The position numbers were made by a program, and so were the translations under genes. Below, piece after piece: positions 16,208-24,255 of a stretch of 64,000 nt of DNA (positions are counted from its first letter, which is position 1; each line of letters starts with the position of its first letter). This DNA comes from Saccharothrix sp. NRRL B-16314 (GTDB lineage: Bacteria; Actinomycetota; Actinomycetes; Mycobacteriales; Pseudonocardiaceae): assembly GCF_000716595.1 (NCBI RefSeq), contig NZ_JNXC01000017.1:76020-140019 (forward strand). The letters are read 5' to 3'. The notes under the pieces were generated by a model. That model worked only from the letters and a program-made list of their open reading frames with translations, did not search any database and was not told the DNA's origin.

Positions 16208-18412
16208 ATGTGCGGTCTTGCAGGTATTGCGCGTGTGGACGGGGCGTCGCTGGACGCCGAGGCGGACGGATTGCTGCGGCGGATGTCCCAGACCGTGGCC
16301 CATCGCGGGCCGGACGACGTCGAGGTGCTGCGCGACGGGCCGGTCGGGCTGGCGTTCACGCGGCTCTCGCTGGTCGACGTGGTGGGCGGTGGCCAGCCCC
16401 TGCACAGCAGGGACGGCTCGCTCGTCCTCATCGCCAACGGCGAGATCTACAACCACCGCGAGCTGGCCGCGACGCTGCCCGCCGACGAACGGCCGCGGAC
16501 CGGATCGGACTGCGAGGTCCTGATCGGGCTCTACCGGCGTGACGGCCTGCGCTTCCTGGACAAGGTGCGCGGCATGTTCGCCTTCGTGCTGTGGGACCGG
16601 CGCGAGAACAAGCTCCTCTTCGGCCGCGACCGCTTCGGCGTGAAGCCGCTCTTCTACCACCTCAACCGTGACCGCGTCGTCTTCGGCTCCGAGATGAAGA
16701 CCCTGTTCTGCGACCAGGACTGCCCGCGCGAGCTGGACTGGCAGGCGGCGATCGCCGACCAGTCGCTCACCAAGCAGCCCGCGTTCGCGACCGGACCGGT
16801 CAACACCTGGTTCCGCGACGTCGAACTCGTGGAAGCCGCGACGATCGTCACGATCGACCTGCGCGACGGCCGCACGTCGACCCACCGCTACTGGAGCCTG
16901 CCCGACTTCTCGGGCGGCCTGGACCTGTCCGAGGCGGAGTTCGTCGACGCCTACCGCGAGCTGCTGGTCTCGGCGGTGGACGACTGCGGCATGGCCGACG
17001 TCGAGATCGGCCTGTTCCTCAGCGGCGGCATCGACTCGGCGGCCGTGGCGGCGCTCACCGGCCCGGCCACACCGCTGCGCACGTTCACCGCCCTCAACGG
17101 CAGCACCCTGGCCAACGGCGACGCCGAGCACGGCCACCGCATCGCCGGGATGCTGGGCCTGCCCAACCACCAGGTGCTCCACGACACCGCCACGACACCC
17201 ACGGCGGAGGAGTGGAAGCGGCTGGTGTGGCTGCTCGAATCGCCGGTGGTCGGCCCCGAGATCTACTACAAGCACGAGATGTACCGGTACGTCCGGCTCG
17301 CGCACCCGACGGTCAAGGCCATGCTGCTGGGCGCGGGCAGCGACGAGTTCAACGGCGGCTACTCGGTGACCGTCGCGAACGGCGGCGACTGGCAGGACTA
17401 CCTGGCCGCGCTGCGCGGCATGGCCCGGCGTCCCGCGCAGGCCGCGAACCCGGACCTGTCCCCGTGGTGGGAGCACTCGGAGTTCCCGCTGCTGCGCGAG
17501 GACGTGCTGTGGTCCGGCGCCGACCGGGGCGACCCGCACGCCCGGTTCTTCGCCTGGAAGTACCGCGACGTGCTCCAGTACAACTGCTGGCACGAGGACC
17601 GCACGGCGGCGGGCAACGGGATCGAGTCGCGGGTGCCGTTCCTGGACCACCGCCTGGTCGAACTGGTCGGCGGCATCCCGGACCGGCTCCGCGAACCCCT
17701 GCTGTGGAACAAGAACATCCTCCGCCGGGCGATGCGCGGCGTGCTGCCGGACGAGGTCGTCGACCGGCCGAAGGTCCCGTTCTTCTACGGCGACGGCGTC
17801 GCGTACACGTACCGGACGTTCGCCCGCATGGTGAACGCCGACGACGGCGCACTGCTGGAGGAGGCGCTGTCCGGTCCGCGGGCGAAGGAGTTCATCGACC
17901 ACGACAACGCCCGCGCGCTGGCCGCGAGCCTGGAGCAGGACCCGTCGTCCGGGCACGTCGAATTCCTCCTGCACGTCGTCAACCTGGGCCTGCTGGAGCA
18001 GTTCGCCGCCGCACCGCCCTCGCCGCCGTCGATCGGCCGGGCCACCACGCCGCCGGTCGCGATCGAGGTGACCGACTGGGACGCCGAGGCCGAGTCGGTC
18101 GAACAGCTCACGCTGCGCCGCCCCGAGGTGTCGCGGGACGCCGTCGTCCGGCTCGCGGAGGAAGTCCTGCTGCTGCACGGCCCGACCGACCCGGACGTCT
18201 GGTACGTCCTGGTGAACGGCGCCGTCGAGTACGTCGTGGACGCCGCGGAGAGCCCGGACTGGGCCCGGTTCCTGACCGCGCTGGCCGAGGCGGACGGTGA
18301 GCGGACGGCCGGGGAGGTCGCGGACGCCGTCGGCGCGCAGTGGTCCGCCCTGACGTCGTCGCTGGGTGACGCGGTGGAGTTCGGCCTGGTGCAAGTCGGG
18401 GTCGACGGATGA
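16208..18412 (+). CDS. AsnB/lasso-cyclase-type amidotransferase with C-terminal PqqD-like extension
   Basis: An ATP-dependent amide-forming enzyme of the asparagine synthetase B superfamily, to which lasso cyclases belong. The 734-aa protein keeps Cys2 (MCGLAGIARVDG), the Ntn glutaminase nucleophile, with GRDRFGVKPLFYH. The PP-loop is LFLSGGIDSAAVAAL near residue 271. After about residue 620 there is an extra domain with a PqqD/winged-helix look (VEYVVDAAESPDWARFLTAL, GERTAGEVADAVG, VEFGLVQV). Start ATG has GGGGGAGGG before it. The gene overlaps the protease gene by 4 nt and follows the short peptide gene and hairpin. A free-asparagine synthetase is less likely given this context. The product could be a peptide amide, macrolactam or adenylated peptide. 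Confidence 0.8.
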   Translation: MCGLAGIARVDGASLDAEADGLLRRMSQTVAHRGPDDVEVLRDGPVGLAFTRLSLVDVVGGGQPLHSRDGSLVLIANGEIYNHRELAATLPADERPRTGSDCEVLIGLYRRDGLRFLDKVRGMFAFVLWDRRENKLLFGRDRFGVKPLFYHLNRDRVVFGSEMKTLFCDQDCPRELDWQAAIADQSLTKQPAFATGPVNTWFRDVELVEAATIVTIDLRDGRTSTHRYWSLPDFSGGLDLSEAEFVDAYRELLVSAVDDCGMADVEIGLFLSGGIDSAAVAALTGPATPLRTFTALNGSTLANGDAEHGHRIAGMLGLPNHQVLHDTATTPTAEEWKRLVWLLESPVVGPEIYYKHEMYRYVRLAHPTVKAMLLGAGSDEFNGGYSVTVANGGDWQDYLAALRGMARRPAQAANPDLSPWWEHSEFPLLREDVLWSGADRGDPHARFFAWKYRDVLQYNCWHEDRTAAGNGIESRVPFLDHRLVELVGGIPDRLREPLLWNKNILRRAMRGVLPDEVVDRPKVPFFYGDGVAYTYRTFARMVNADDGALLEEALSGPRAKEFIDHDNARALAASLEQDPSSGHVEFLLHVVNLGLLEQFAAAPPSPPSIGRATTPPVAIEVTDWDAEAESVEQLTLRRPEVSRDAVVRLAEEVLLLHGPTDPDVWYVLVNGAVEYVVDAAESPDWARFLTALAEADGERTAGEVADAVGAQWSALTSSLGDAVEFGLVQVGVDG

Positions 18413-19176
18413 CCACGCCCACGTTCGACCGGACCGCGTGGCGGGTGCCGCCGGACCGGCTGCTGGCCGCGACGTGCGTCCTCGCGTTCGCGGTGGCGCA
18501 GTGGCAGGTCGAGTGGAGCCCGGTTCCCGGTGTGGCGCGGGCGATCGGCCTGCTGCTGATCGTGGAGACGGTCCTGCTGTGCCTGCCGTGGGGCCTCCCG
18601 CGTGACCAGCGCGCCCCCGCCGGGTTCGTCGCGGAAGCGGCGGCGGGGCTGCTCGTCCCGGTCGGCGCGGTCGTCGTGCTGGTCGTGGCGGGCGCGCCGC
18701 AACTCTTCGCGGGCGCGGACCTGTGGTGGTACCTGGTCGGCGCGGGGTTCGGCGCGGTCCTGGTGGTGCTGGGCGGGATCGACCTGAGGGGACTGCTCGA
18801 CGGCAGCCTGGCGTTCCTGCGCGGACCGACTCCGCGCCCGCACGGTGTGGCCCGCGCGGTGTGCTCCCTGGCCGCTCCGCCCGGTGAGGAGGCGGTGTTC
18901 CGCGGTGTCGTCCTGGTGGCGGCGGCCGGTTCGGCGCTGCCGCTGGCGATGATCGGGGCGGTCGCGTTCATCGCGCGGCACCGCGTGCAGCCCGGCGCCA
19001 ACGGGCGCGCCACGTCACGCGCGTTCCTGGTGGAGGCCGCCGCGGCGGTCGGCTTCCTCGTCATCACCGCCTGGTCCGGGTCGCTGTGGCCGGCGCTGCT
19101 CGGCCACCTGCTCAACAACCTGCCGGCGTTCGTGCTCCAGCTGCAACGGGCCACTCCTGAAAGGATAGTCGCATGA
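18409..19176 (+). CDS. CPBP (CAAX-protease/bacteriocin-processing) family intramembrane protease
   Basis: A 255-aa polytopic membrane protein with the Abi/CPBP signature: GEEAVFRG (EExxxR, about residue 158), FIARH (FxxxH, about 186) and GHLLNN (HxxxN-type, about 231). It has about seven hydrophobic segments. CPBP enzymes cleave prenylated proteins, regulators or bacteriocin leaders within the membrane. Overlaps of 4 nt on both sides place it in one translation-coupled operon. The cluster has no transglutaminase-like leader peptidase, so this is the natural candidate to trim or export-process the short peptide, or to give self-immunity. Motif order is intact, so an active protease is expected. 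Confidence 0.78.
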   Translation: MTTPTFDRTAWRVPPDRLLAATCVLAFAVAQWQVEWSPVPGVARAIGLLLIVETVLLCLPWGLPRDQRAPAGFVAEAAAGLLVPVGAVVVLVVAGAPQLFAGADLWWYLVGAGFGAVLVVLGGIDLRGLLDGSLAFLRGPTPRPHGVARAVCSLAAPPGEEAVFRGVVLVAAAGSALPLAMIGAVAFIARHRVQPGANGRATSRAFLVEAAAAVGFLVITAWSGSLWPALLGHLLNNLPAFVLQLQRATPERIVA

Positions 19177-19970
19177 CCTCCACCGACCGGCAGACGCCGG
19201 TGTTCGCGGACGCCGTCGGTGAACTCTCGTCCCGCGAGCTGCTGCCGGCGGACACCCTGGTCGTGTTCGTCGCCGGCTCGATGGCCCGGGGCTGGGACAA
19301 CGAGACGAGCGACGTCGACCTGTACGTCGTCTCCGCCACACCGTGGACCGGCCCGACCGGCCAGTCGATCTCGGCGCCCGTCGTACCGGAGGAGGTGCCG
19401 GTCGAGGCGTTCCGGGCGGGCGGGCGGCGGTGGGAGGCGAAGTACTGGGTCGACACCCAGGTCGACCAGGTCCTCGCGAAGGTCGGGTGGGACGCGCTGG
19501 AGGACGGCCGGCTGCCGCCCTACCGGCTCGTCAAGGACGAAGTGCTCCTGCTCGAGCGGATCTGCCACGGCGTGACCGTCCTCGGTCCCGAGTGGACGGA
19601 GCGGCGGCGCGCGGAGATCTGGGACTCCGCGCTGCGGGCGGTCCTGGTGGCCAGCGAGCTCGACCTCGCCGACTCGCGGTCCGAGGACGCGCTGGGCCAG
19701 TTGGCGGCCGGGGATTTGGACAGCGCCGTGCTGTCGGCGCGGCTGGCGTTCGGGTTCACGGTGGAGGCCCTGCTGGCCTCGCTCGGCGAGTTCGGCTCGG
19801 GGGAGAAGTGGCGTGCCCGTCGGATGCGGGCGGCCAAGCCCGACGTCCTGCCCTACGACCTGTACTGGGAGATCGAGACCATGCGCGGGCTCGACCCGCA
19901 GGACGTGGGCGTGTGGGTGCGGCGAGTGGTGTCGGAGTGCAAGCGGATCACGCGTGAAGTGGATGTGTGA
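19173..19970 (+). CDS. Nucleotidyltransferase (MNT/pol-beta fold)
   Basis: A 265-aa cytoplasmic protein with the nucleotidyltransferase signature FVAGSMARGWDN plus SDVDLYVVS near residues 34-55: GS helix turn and DxD metal ligands. A helical C-terminal half follows (residues 150-265), as in kanamycin-nucleotidyltransferase-like proteins. The expected chemistry is transfer of a nucleoside monophosphate to a hydroxyl or other group. It overlaps the protease gene by 4 nt and sits 1 nt before the PqqD gene, so the likely acceptor is the cluster's peptide or a self-protection target. Nucleotidyltransferases occur as accessory genes in some lasso clusters. Target and nucleotide are unknown. Confidence 0.78.
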   Translation: MTSTDRQTPVFADAVGELSSRELLPADTLVVFVAGSMARGWDNETSDVDLYVVSATPWTGPTGQSISAPVVPEEVPVEAFRAGGRRWEAKYWVDTQVDQVLAKVGWDALEDGRLPPYRLVKDEVLLLERICHGVTVLGPEWTERRRAEIWDSALRAVLVASELDLADSRSEDALGQLAAGDLDSAVLSARLAFGFTVEALLASLGEFGSGEKWRARRMRAAKPDVLPYDLYWEIETMRGLDPQDVGVWVRRVVSECKRITREVDV

Positions 19971-19971
19971 C

Positions 19972-20247
19972 ATGGAACAGCCCAGTGCGGACTCGGTGCC
20001 GTGCAACCGGATGGACGTCCGGGTGCGCAAGTTCAAGGGCAAGGTGCTGGTGGCGGCCGGTGACCAGGCGTTCGAGCTGGAGGACACCGCCGCGTTCGTC
20101 TACCAGCAGGTCGACGACACGCGCACGGTGCGGGAGATCGGTGAGCGCCTCGCGGCCGAGTACGACGTGGAGCCGGACGTCGCGGTCGCCGACGCCGCCG
20201 AGCTGATCGCCGAACTCGTCCGGGCGCGAGCGCTCGACGTCCGCTGA
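19972..20247 (+). CDS. PqqD-family peptide chaperone (RRE)
   Basis: A 91-aa stand-alone PqqD-like protein. The wing strands FKGKVLVAAGDQAFELED are followed by AFVYQQVDDTRTVREIGERL and an acidic helix with ADAAELIAELVRARAL, the fold that binds leader peptides in RiPP pathways (lasso B1, PqqD). The ATG lies 1 base after the nucleotidyltransferase stop. It supports a ribosomal-peptide pathway and would deliver the Lys-rich 22-mer to the AsnB-type enzyme. The acidic helix face would suit a strongly basic leader; that complementarity is inference. Confidence 0.83.
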   Translation: MEQPSADSVPCNRMDVRVRKFKGKVLVAAGDQAFELEDTAAFVYQQVDDTRTVREIGERLAAEYDVEPDVAVADAAELIAELVRARALDVR

Positions 20248-20257
20248 GGTGGCGGCG

Positions 20258-21061
20258 ATGGCAGTGGCCGCGGCGACGTTCCAGCGCTCGTGGAAGGTGA
20301 CCGCGCGCGCCTACCCGTGGACCTACTTCACGTCCACCGTCGTCACCGGCGGGTTGACGGTGGCCCTGGCGTACCTCGCGTTCCACGCGATCGGCGGCGG
20401 CCGGGTCGAGGCCGGGTTCGCGGCGAAGGCGGGGTCGGCGGACTACGTCGGGTACGTCGCCGTCGGCGCGATCGCCTTCACGTTCACCGTGCGGCTGGTC
20501 CTGTGGGTCGCCAAGGCGCTGATCGGCGAGGAGCGCGAGGGCACGCTCACCGCCCTGGTCGTCACGCCGTCCCGCCGCTGGCCGTACCTGATCGGCTGCG
20601 CCGGGTTCTCCGCCCTGAGCACGCTGGTGGAGTCGACGGCGGTCGGTGCGGTGGCGCTGTGGTTGGGCGTCCGGTTCCCCGCGGTGGAGGCGGTGCCGAT
20701 GATCCTGGCCGCCGTGGTGTTCGCGGTGGCCGTGTTCGCGCTGTCGGTGCTGGTGGGCGGGGTGATGCTGTTCGCGGGGGAAGCGCACATCACGCAGAAC
20801 ACGCTGTTCGCGTCGCTGGCGCTGCTGGGCGGGTTCTCCTTCCCCCGCGACTACCTGCCCGGCGCGGTGCGGTGGCTGGGCGAACTGGTCCCCGTCACGC
20901 AGGCGCTCGACGGCGTGCGGGCGGTGCTCGCCGGCCGGACGGCCTTCACCGACCTGGTCGGACCGCTCGCGACGAGCCTGGCGATCAGCGCGGTGTGCCT
21001 GGTGCTGGGTGCGGTCCTGCTACCGCGTGCCGAACGACGAGCCATCGAAAGGGCGTTCTGA
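20258..21061 (+). CDS. ABC-2 type exporter permease (first)
   Basis: A 267-aa protein with about six hydrophobic helices and the ABC-2 permease pattern. The mid-protein segment IGEEREGTLTALVVTPSRRW is the coupling region of this family. The ATG at 20258 is preferred to a GTG at 20249 because GAGG lies at suitable spacing. It lies directly after the PqqD gene and 3 bp before the ATPase gene. Together with the second permease it should form a heterodimeric membrane channel exporting the mature peptide or providing immunity. Confidence 0.85.
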   Translation: MAVAAATFQRSWKVTARAYPWTYFTSTVVTGGLTVALAYLAFHAIGGGRVEAGFAAKAGSADYVGYVAVGAIAFTFTVRLVLWVAKALIGEEREGTLTALVVTPSRRWPYLIGCAGFSALSTLVESTAVGAVALWLGVRFPAVEAVPMILAAVVFAVAVFALSVLVGGVMLFAGEAHITQNTLFASLALLGGFSFPRDYLPGAVRWLGELVPVTQALDGVRAVLAGRTAFTDLVGPLATSLAISAVCLVLGAVLLPRAERRAIERAF

Positions 21062-21064
21062 ATC

Positions 21065-22057
21065 ATGGACGGCATCGTCACCCGATCGCTGCGCAAGAGC
21101 TTCCCGGTCCGCGACCGGCTGTTCGGCCGGAGCCGCGAGCACGTCGCGGTCGACGGCCTCACGCTCACCGTCCCACCCGGGTCGGTGACCGGGCTGCTCG
21201 GCCTCAACGGCGCGGGCAAGACCACCACGATCAAGGTGCTGGCGACGTTGCTGCGGCCCACGTCCGGCACCGTCACCGTGGACGGCCTGGACGTCGTGAC
21301 GCAGGCCCGGGACGTGCGGCAGCGGATCAACCTCATCGCGGGCGGCGAGCGGATGGTGTACGCCCGGATGACCGGCCGGGAGAACCTGCGCTACTTCGGC
21401 CTGCTGTACGGCGTCCCGACCAAGGTGCTGCCCGGCCGGGTCGACGAACTGCTGGACCTGGTGGGCCTGACCGACGCGGGCGACACCGTCGTCGAGCGGT
21501 ACTCGCGGGGCATGACGCAGCGGCTGTCGATCGCCCGCGGACTGGTCAACGACCCCGCCTACCTGCTGCTGGACGAGCCGACGCTCGGTCTGGACGCGCC
21601 CGTCGCCCGTGACCTGCGCCGGGTGGTGGCGTCCCTCGCCGCCCGCGGCAAGGGCGTGCTGCTCACGTCCCACTACCTCACCGAAGTGGAGGAACTTTGC
21701 GCGAACGTCCACGTCATCGCCGGGGGACGTCACCTGGCCGAGGGCACGCCCGCGGAGCTCACCGCGGCGACCGGCGGCAACCGGAAGGTGCGCGTCACCG
21801 TAGCGCGGCACTCCGCATCGCTGGCGGCGGCAGTCGCCGGTTTCGCGGACCGCTTGGGCGTCACCGCGACGTGCGACCCGGACGACGACGGTGGCGCGGT
21901 GGTCAGCCTCAGCCACCCGGACGACGTCGCCGGCCCGCTGGTGACGGCGATCGTGGCGGCCGGCGGGGCGGTGACCGGGCTGGAGCTGAGTGAGCCGTCG
22001 CTGGAGGACGCGATCATCGCGCTGGCCGGTCAGGCGCCGGAACCGGTGGTGGTGTGA
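21065..22057 (+). CDS. ABC transporter ATP-binding protein
   Basis: A 330-aa ATPase: Walker A GLNGAGKTTTIK (about residue 46), signature variant YSRGMTQRLSIARGL, Walker B LLLDEPTLGLD (about 170), and H-loop region LLTSHYLTEVEEL. The C-terminal about 100 residues are the accessory domain of DrrA/antibiotic-exporter ATPases. It lies between the two ABC-2 permeases, overlapping the second by 4 nt. The cargo is likely the cluster's peptide. Confidence 0.92.
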   Translation: MDGIVTRSLRKSFPVRDRLFGRSREHVAVDGLTLTVPPGSVTGLLGLNGAGKTTTIKVLATLLRPTSGTVTVDGLDVVTQARDVRQRINLIAGGERMVYARMTGRENLRYFGLLYGVPTKVLPGRVDELLDLVGLTDAGDTVVERYSRGMTQRLSIARGLVNDPAYLLLDEPTLGLDAPVARDLRRVVASLAARGKGVLLTSHYLTEVEELCANVHVIAGGRHLAEGTPAELTAATGGNRKVRVTVARHSASLAAAVAGFADRLGVTATCDPDDDGGAVVSLSHPDDVAGPLVTAIVAAGGAVTGLELSEPSLEDAIIALAGQAPEPVVV

Positions 22058-22872
22058 TGGCCGTGCTCGGCATCCTGCGGGCGGAAGCGCTCAAGCAGCG
22101 ACGGCGGCTCGGCGGCAGCAAGCTGGTGTTCTTCTCCATGCTGCTGTGGCCGGTGCTGGAACTCGCGGGCGCCTTCTACACGGTGCGCCCGGTGATGACG
22201 GCCGCGGCGGCGGAGCGGTGGCCGGCCGCCGCCGACGAGCACCAGCTGTTCGCGTTCCTGGCCACCGGGGCGCTGGGCTTCACGTTCTTCTTCGCCCAGG
22301 TGCAGTCGGCGTGGCACTTCTCGTTCGAACGGCAGACCGGCACGCTGGAACTGCTGTTCCTGTCGCCGGCGAACCGGCTGGTGCTGGTGATCGCCAACGG
22401 CGCGGGCGCGCTGGTGCAGAACACGTGGGTGTTCACGTGCTTCACCGCCGCCATGCTGACCGCGTTCGACGTGGTCCGGGTCGCGCACCCGGCGATGTTC
22501 GTGGTGGTGTTCCTGGCCCTGCTGTTCCCGGCGGTGGCGTGGGGCGCGCTGCTCAACTCACTGCTGATCTTCTCCCGCGACTCCGCGTTCCTGTTCATCC
22601 TGTTCAGCGAGCCGATGTCATTCGCCAGCGGGGTCCGGCTGCCGGTCTTCGCGCTGCCGGTGTGGGTCGGCACGATCGCGTCGCTGCTGCCGCTGACCGG
22701 GAGCCTGGTCGTCGTGCGCGGCGCGCTGCTGGACGGCGACGGGCTGGGCGAACTCGCACCGCACCTGCTGGGCCTGGGTGCGCTGAGCGCGGTGCTGGTC
22801 GTGCTCGCCGCGGTGGTGCTGCGCGTCGGTGAGCACCGCGCGCGGCGGACCGGGCGGCTGCGGCTGTTCTGA
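22054..22872 (+). CDS. ABC-2 type exporter permease (second)
   Basis: A 272-aa polytopic protein beginning ILRAEALKQRRRLGGSK, with the coupling segment FSFERQTGTLELLFLSPANR parallel to that in the first permease. Two dissimilar permeases with one ATPase is typical of antibiotic and bacteriocin exporters. It overlaps the ATPase gene by 4 nt and is followed after 40 bp by the diiron enzyme gene. Confidence 0.85.
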   Translation: MMAVLGILRAEALKQRRRLGGSKLVFFSMLLWPVLELAGAFYTVRPVMTAAAAERWPAAADEHQLFAFLATGALGFTFFFAQVQSAWHFSFERQTGTLELLFLSPANRLVLVIANGAGALVQNTWVFTCFTAAMLTAFDVVRVAHPAMFVVVFLALLFPAVAWGALLNSLLIFSRDSAFLFILFSEPMSFASGVRLPVFALPVWVGTIASLLPLTGSLVVVRGALLDGDGLGELAPHLLGLGALSAVLVVLAAVVLRVGEHRARRTGRLRLF

Positions 22873-22912
22873 GGGCCGGTACCGGAGGGACCGACGGAAA
22901 GGGGGAACGGGC

Positions 22913-23941
22913 ATGTGCGGTACGGCTGGGATGTTCGTCGGGTGCGCCGCGGTGTCGTTCTGCCCGCGCACGCTGCTCGCGCCGAAGCCGGCTCCGGTGC
23001 CGGAGGGCGACGAGTACCGCAGTCCGTTCGGTTCCTGGTACGAGCGGTCGAGCGTGCGCGTCGCGCCGAGGCGGGTGCTGGGCGACGGCGACGGCGCGCG
23101 GCACTTCTTCTCGCCGGACATGGTGGCGGTCGCGCGTCACCCCCTGGTGGAGCGGATGCCGCCCGGTGTGTTCCGGGAGGTGCTGTTGCAGCACCTGTAC
23201 CGCTACCTGGACTTCACCGCGAAGCTCGAGTACCTGGTGGTGAACCGGACGGTCGCGGGCATCGCGCACGGCTCGGTCGGCGTCGAGCTGCCCGAGGAGA
23301 TGCGGTTCGACGCGCTCAAGATCTACTGCGACGAGGCCTACCACGCGCTGTTCTCGGCCGACCTCGCCCGGCAGGCGCGGGACCTGTCCGGGGTGGCGCC
23401 GGTGCTGCCCGCCGAGCCGTTCTTCCTGCGCCGGCTGCGGGAGATCCAGGAGGGCTCGCCGCAGGAGTTCCGGCCGCTGGTCGAACTGGTCTTCGTGATC
23501 GTGTCGGAGACGTTGATCTCCGCGACGCTGGCCGACGTGCCGGTGGACGAGACGGTGGTGCCCGCCGTCCGCGAGGTCATCCGCGACCACGCCGTGGACG
23601 AGGGCAGGCACCACGCCTACTTCGCGTCGTTCCTCCGGATCCTGTGGGGCCAGTTGGACGAGCGGGCGCGGGACTTCACCGCGCGGGTCGCGCCGTCGCT
23701 GATCGACGCGTTCCTGCGGCCGGACTTCGACGCTGTGCGCGCGGAGCTGCGGGGTTATGGGCTGGACGCGGACGAGGCCGAGCAGGTCGTCGCCGAGGTG
23801 TACCCGGACGAGGTGGTGCGGGAGTTCTTCCGGACCACGGCGCACCAGACGGTCCGGTACTTCCACGGGCTGGGGGTGATGGGCCGGCCGGGAGTGGGGG
23901 AGGAGTTCGCCCGGCTCGGATTGGTCGACGGCGCGGTGTGA
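22913..23941 (+). CDS. AurF-like non-heme diiron oxygenase
   Basis: A 342-aa helical protein with two diiron-ligand motifs, YCDEAYHALFSADL (about residue 138) and AVDEGRHHAYFASFL (about 228). Additional Glu ligands lie in FTAKLEYLVVNR and IVSETLISATL, the EX(n)DEXXH pattern of the AurF/p-aminobenzoate N-oxygenase family. Such enzymes oxygenate amines or activated carbons. The first about 30 residues form a Cys-containing extension (three Cys) ending in a Pro-rich stretch before the usual YRSPFGSWYERSSVR start. ATG at 22913 follows GGAAAGGGGGAAC. As the last enzyme gene of the cluster it may tailor the peptide (for example N- or C-hydroxylation). Confidence 0.78.
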   Translation: MCGTAGMFVGCAAVSFCPRTLLAPKPAPVPEGDEYRSPFGSWYERSSVRVAPRRVLGDGDGARHFFSPDMVAVARHPLVERMPPGVFREVLLQHLYRYLDFTAKLEYLVVNRTVAGIAHGSVGVELPEEMRFDALKIYCDEAYHALFSADLARQARDLSGVAPVLPAEPFFLRRLREIQEGSPQEFRPLVELVFVIVSETLISATLADVPVDETVVPAVREVIRDHAVDEGRHHAYFASFLRILWGQLDERARDFTARVAPSLIDAFLRPDFDAVRAELRGYGLDADEAEQVVAEVYPDEVVREFFRTTAHQTVRYFHGLGVMGRPGVGEEFARLGLVDGAV

Positions 23942-24087
23942 ACGAATTGGTCGGGTGGCCGGAATTTCCCTGTGGCATTCCGTACTTGCTTTCGTCCGCT
24001 GTCGGTGAAGCGCGAACAGGGGACATATTCGTCCGTTGCATGATCATGCCGGATTGTGCGCCCGGTCGTTCCCGGTACCGGCTCTGA
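23938..24087 (+). CDS. Possible 49-aa ORF overlapping the diiron gene stop
   Basis: A GTG overlapping the diiron stop (GTGTGAAC) opens a 49-codon frame starting VNELVGWPEFPCGIPYLLSS, with Cys at three positions and a basic C-terminus. Codon use (TTT, TTG, CTT, ATA, ATT) differs sharply from neighbouring genes, so this may be chance readthrough of an A/T-richer promoter region. Kept because of the coupling-style overlap and because small peptides matter in this cluster. The rest, to 24255, has no gene and precedes the SARP start. Confidence 0.2.
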   Translation: MNELVGWPEFPCGIPYLLSSAVGEARTGDIFVRCMIMPDCAPGRSRYRL

Positions 24088-24255
24088 CCTGGTAGGACTA
24101 TTCGACGGGCGCGCTCGGTGACCTCCGTGGCCCCCTTTTGGCGCAGCGGTTGTGCCGATAGTGTGAATCCCTGTGCTCGTTCCACCCAGTGGACGCGTAA
24201 CGGAGTAATCACCGTAGGGGCAGATGTAGCATCCGCAACCTGGGGGTGGAGTTCA

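Noticed and set aside
16049..18412. Standard lasso peptide cluster
   Set aside because: AsnB-type enzyme and PqqD protein fit, but there is no transglutaminase-like protease and the 22-mer has no Asp/Glu for ring closure. Kept as lasso-related at most.
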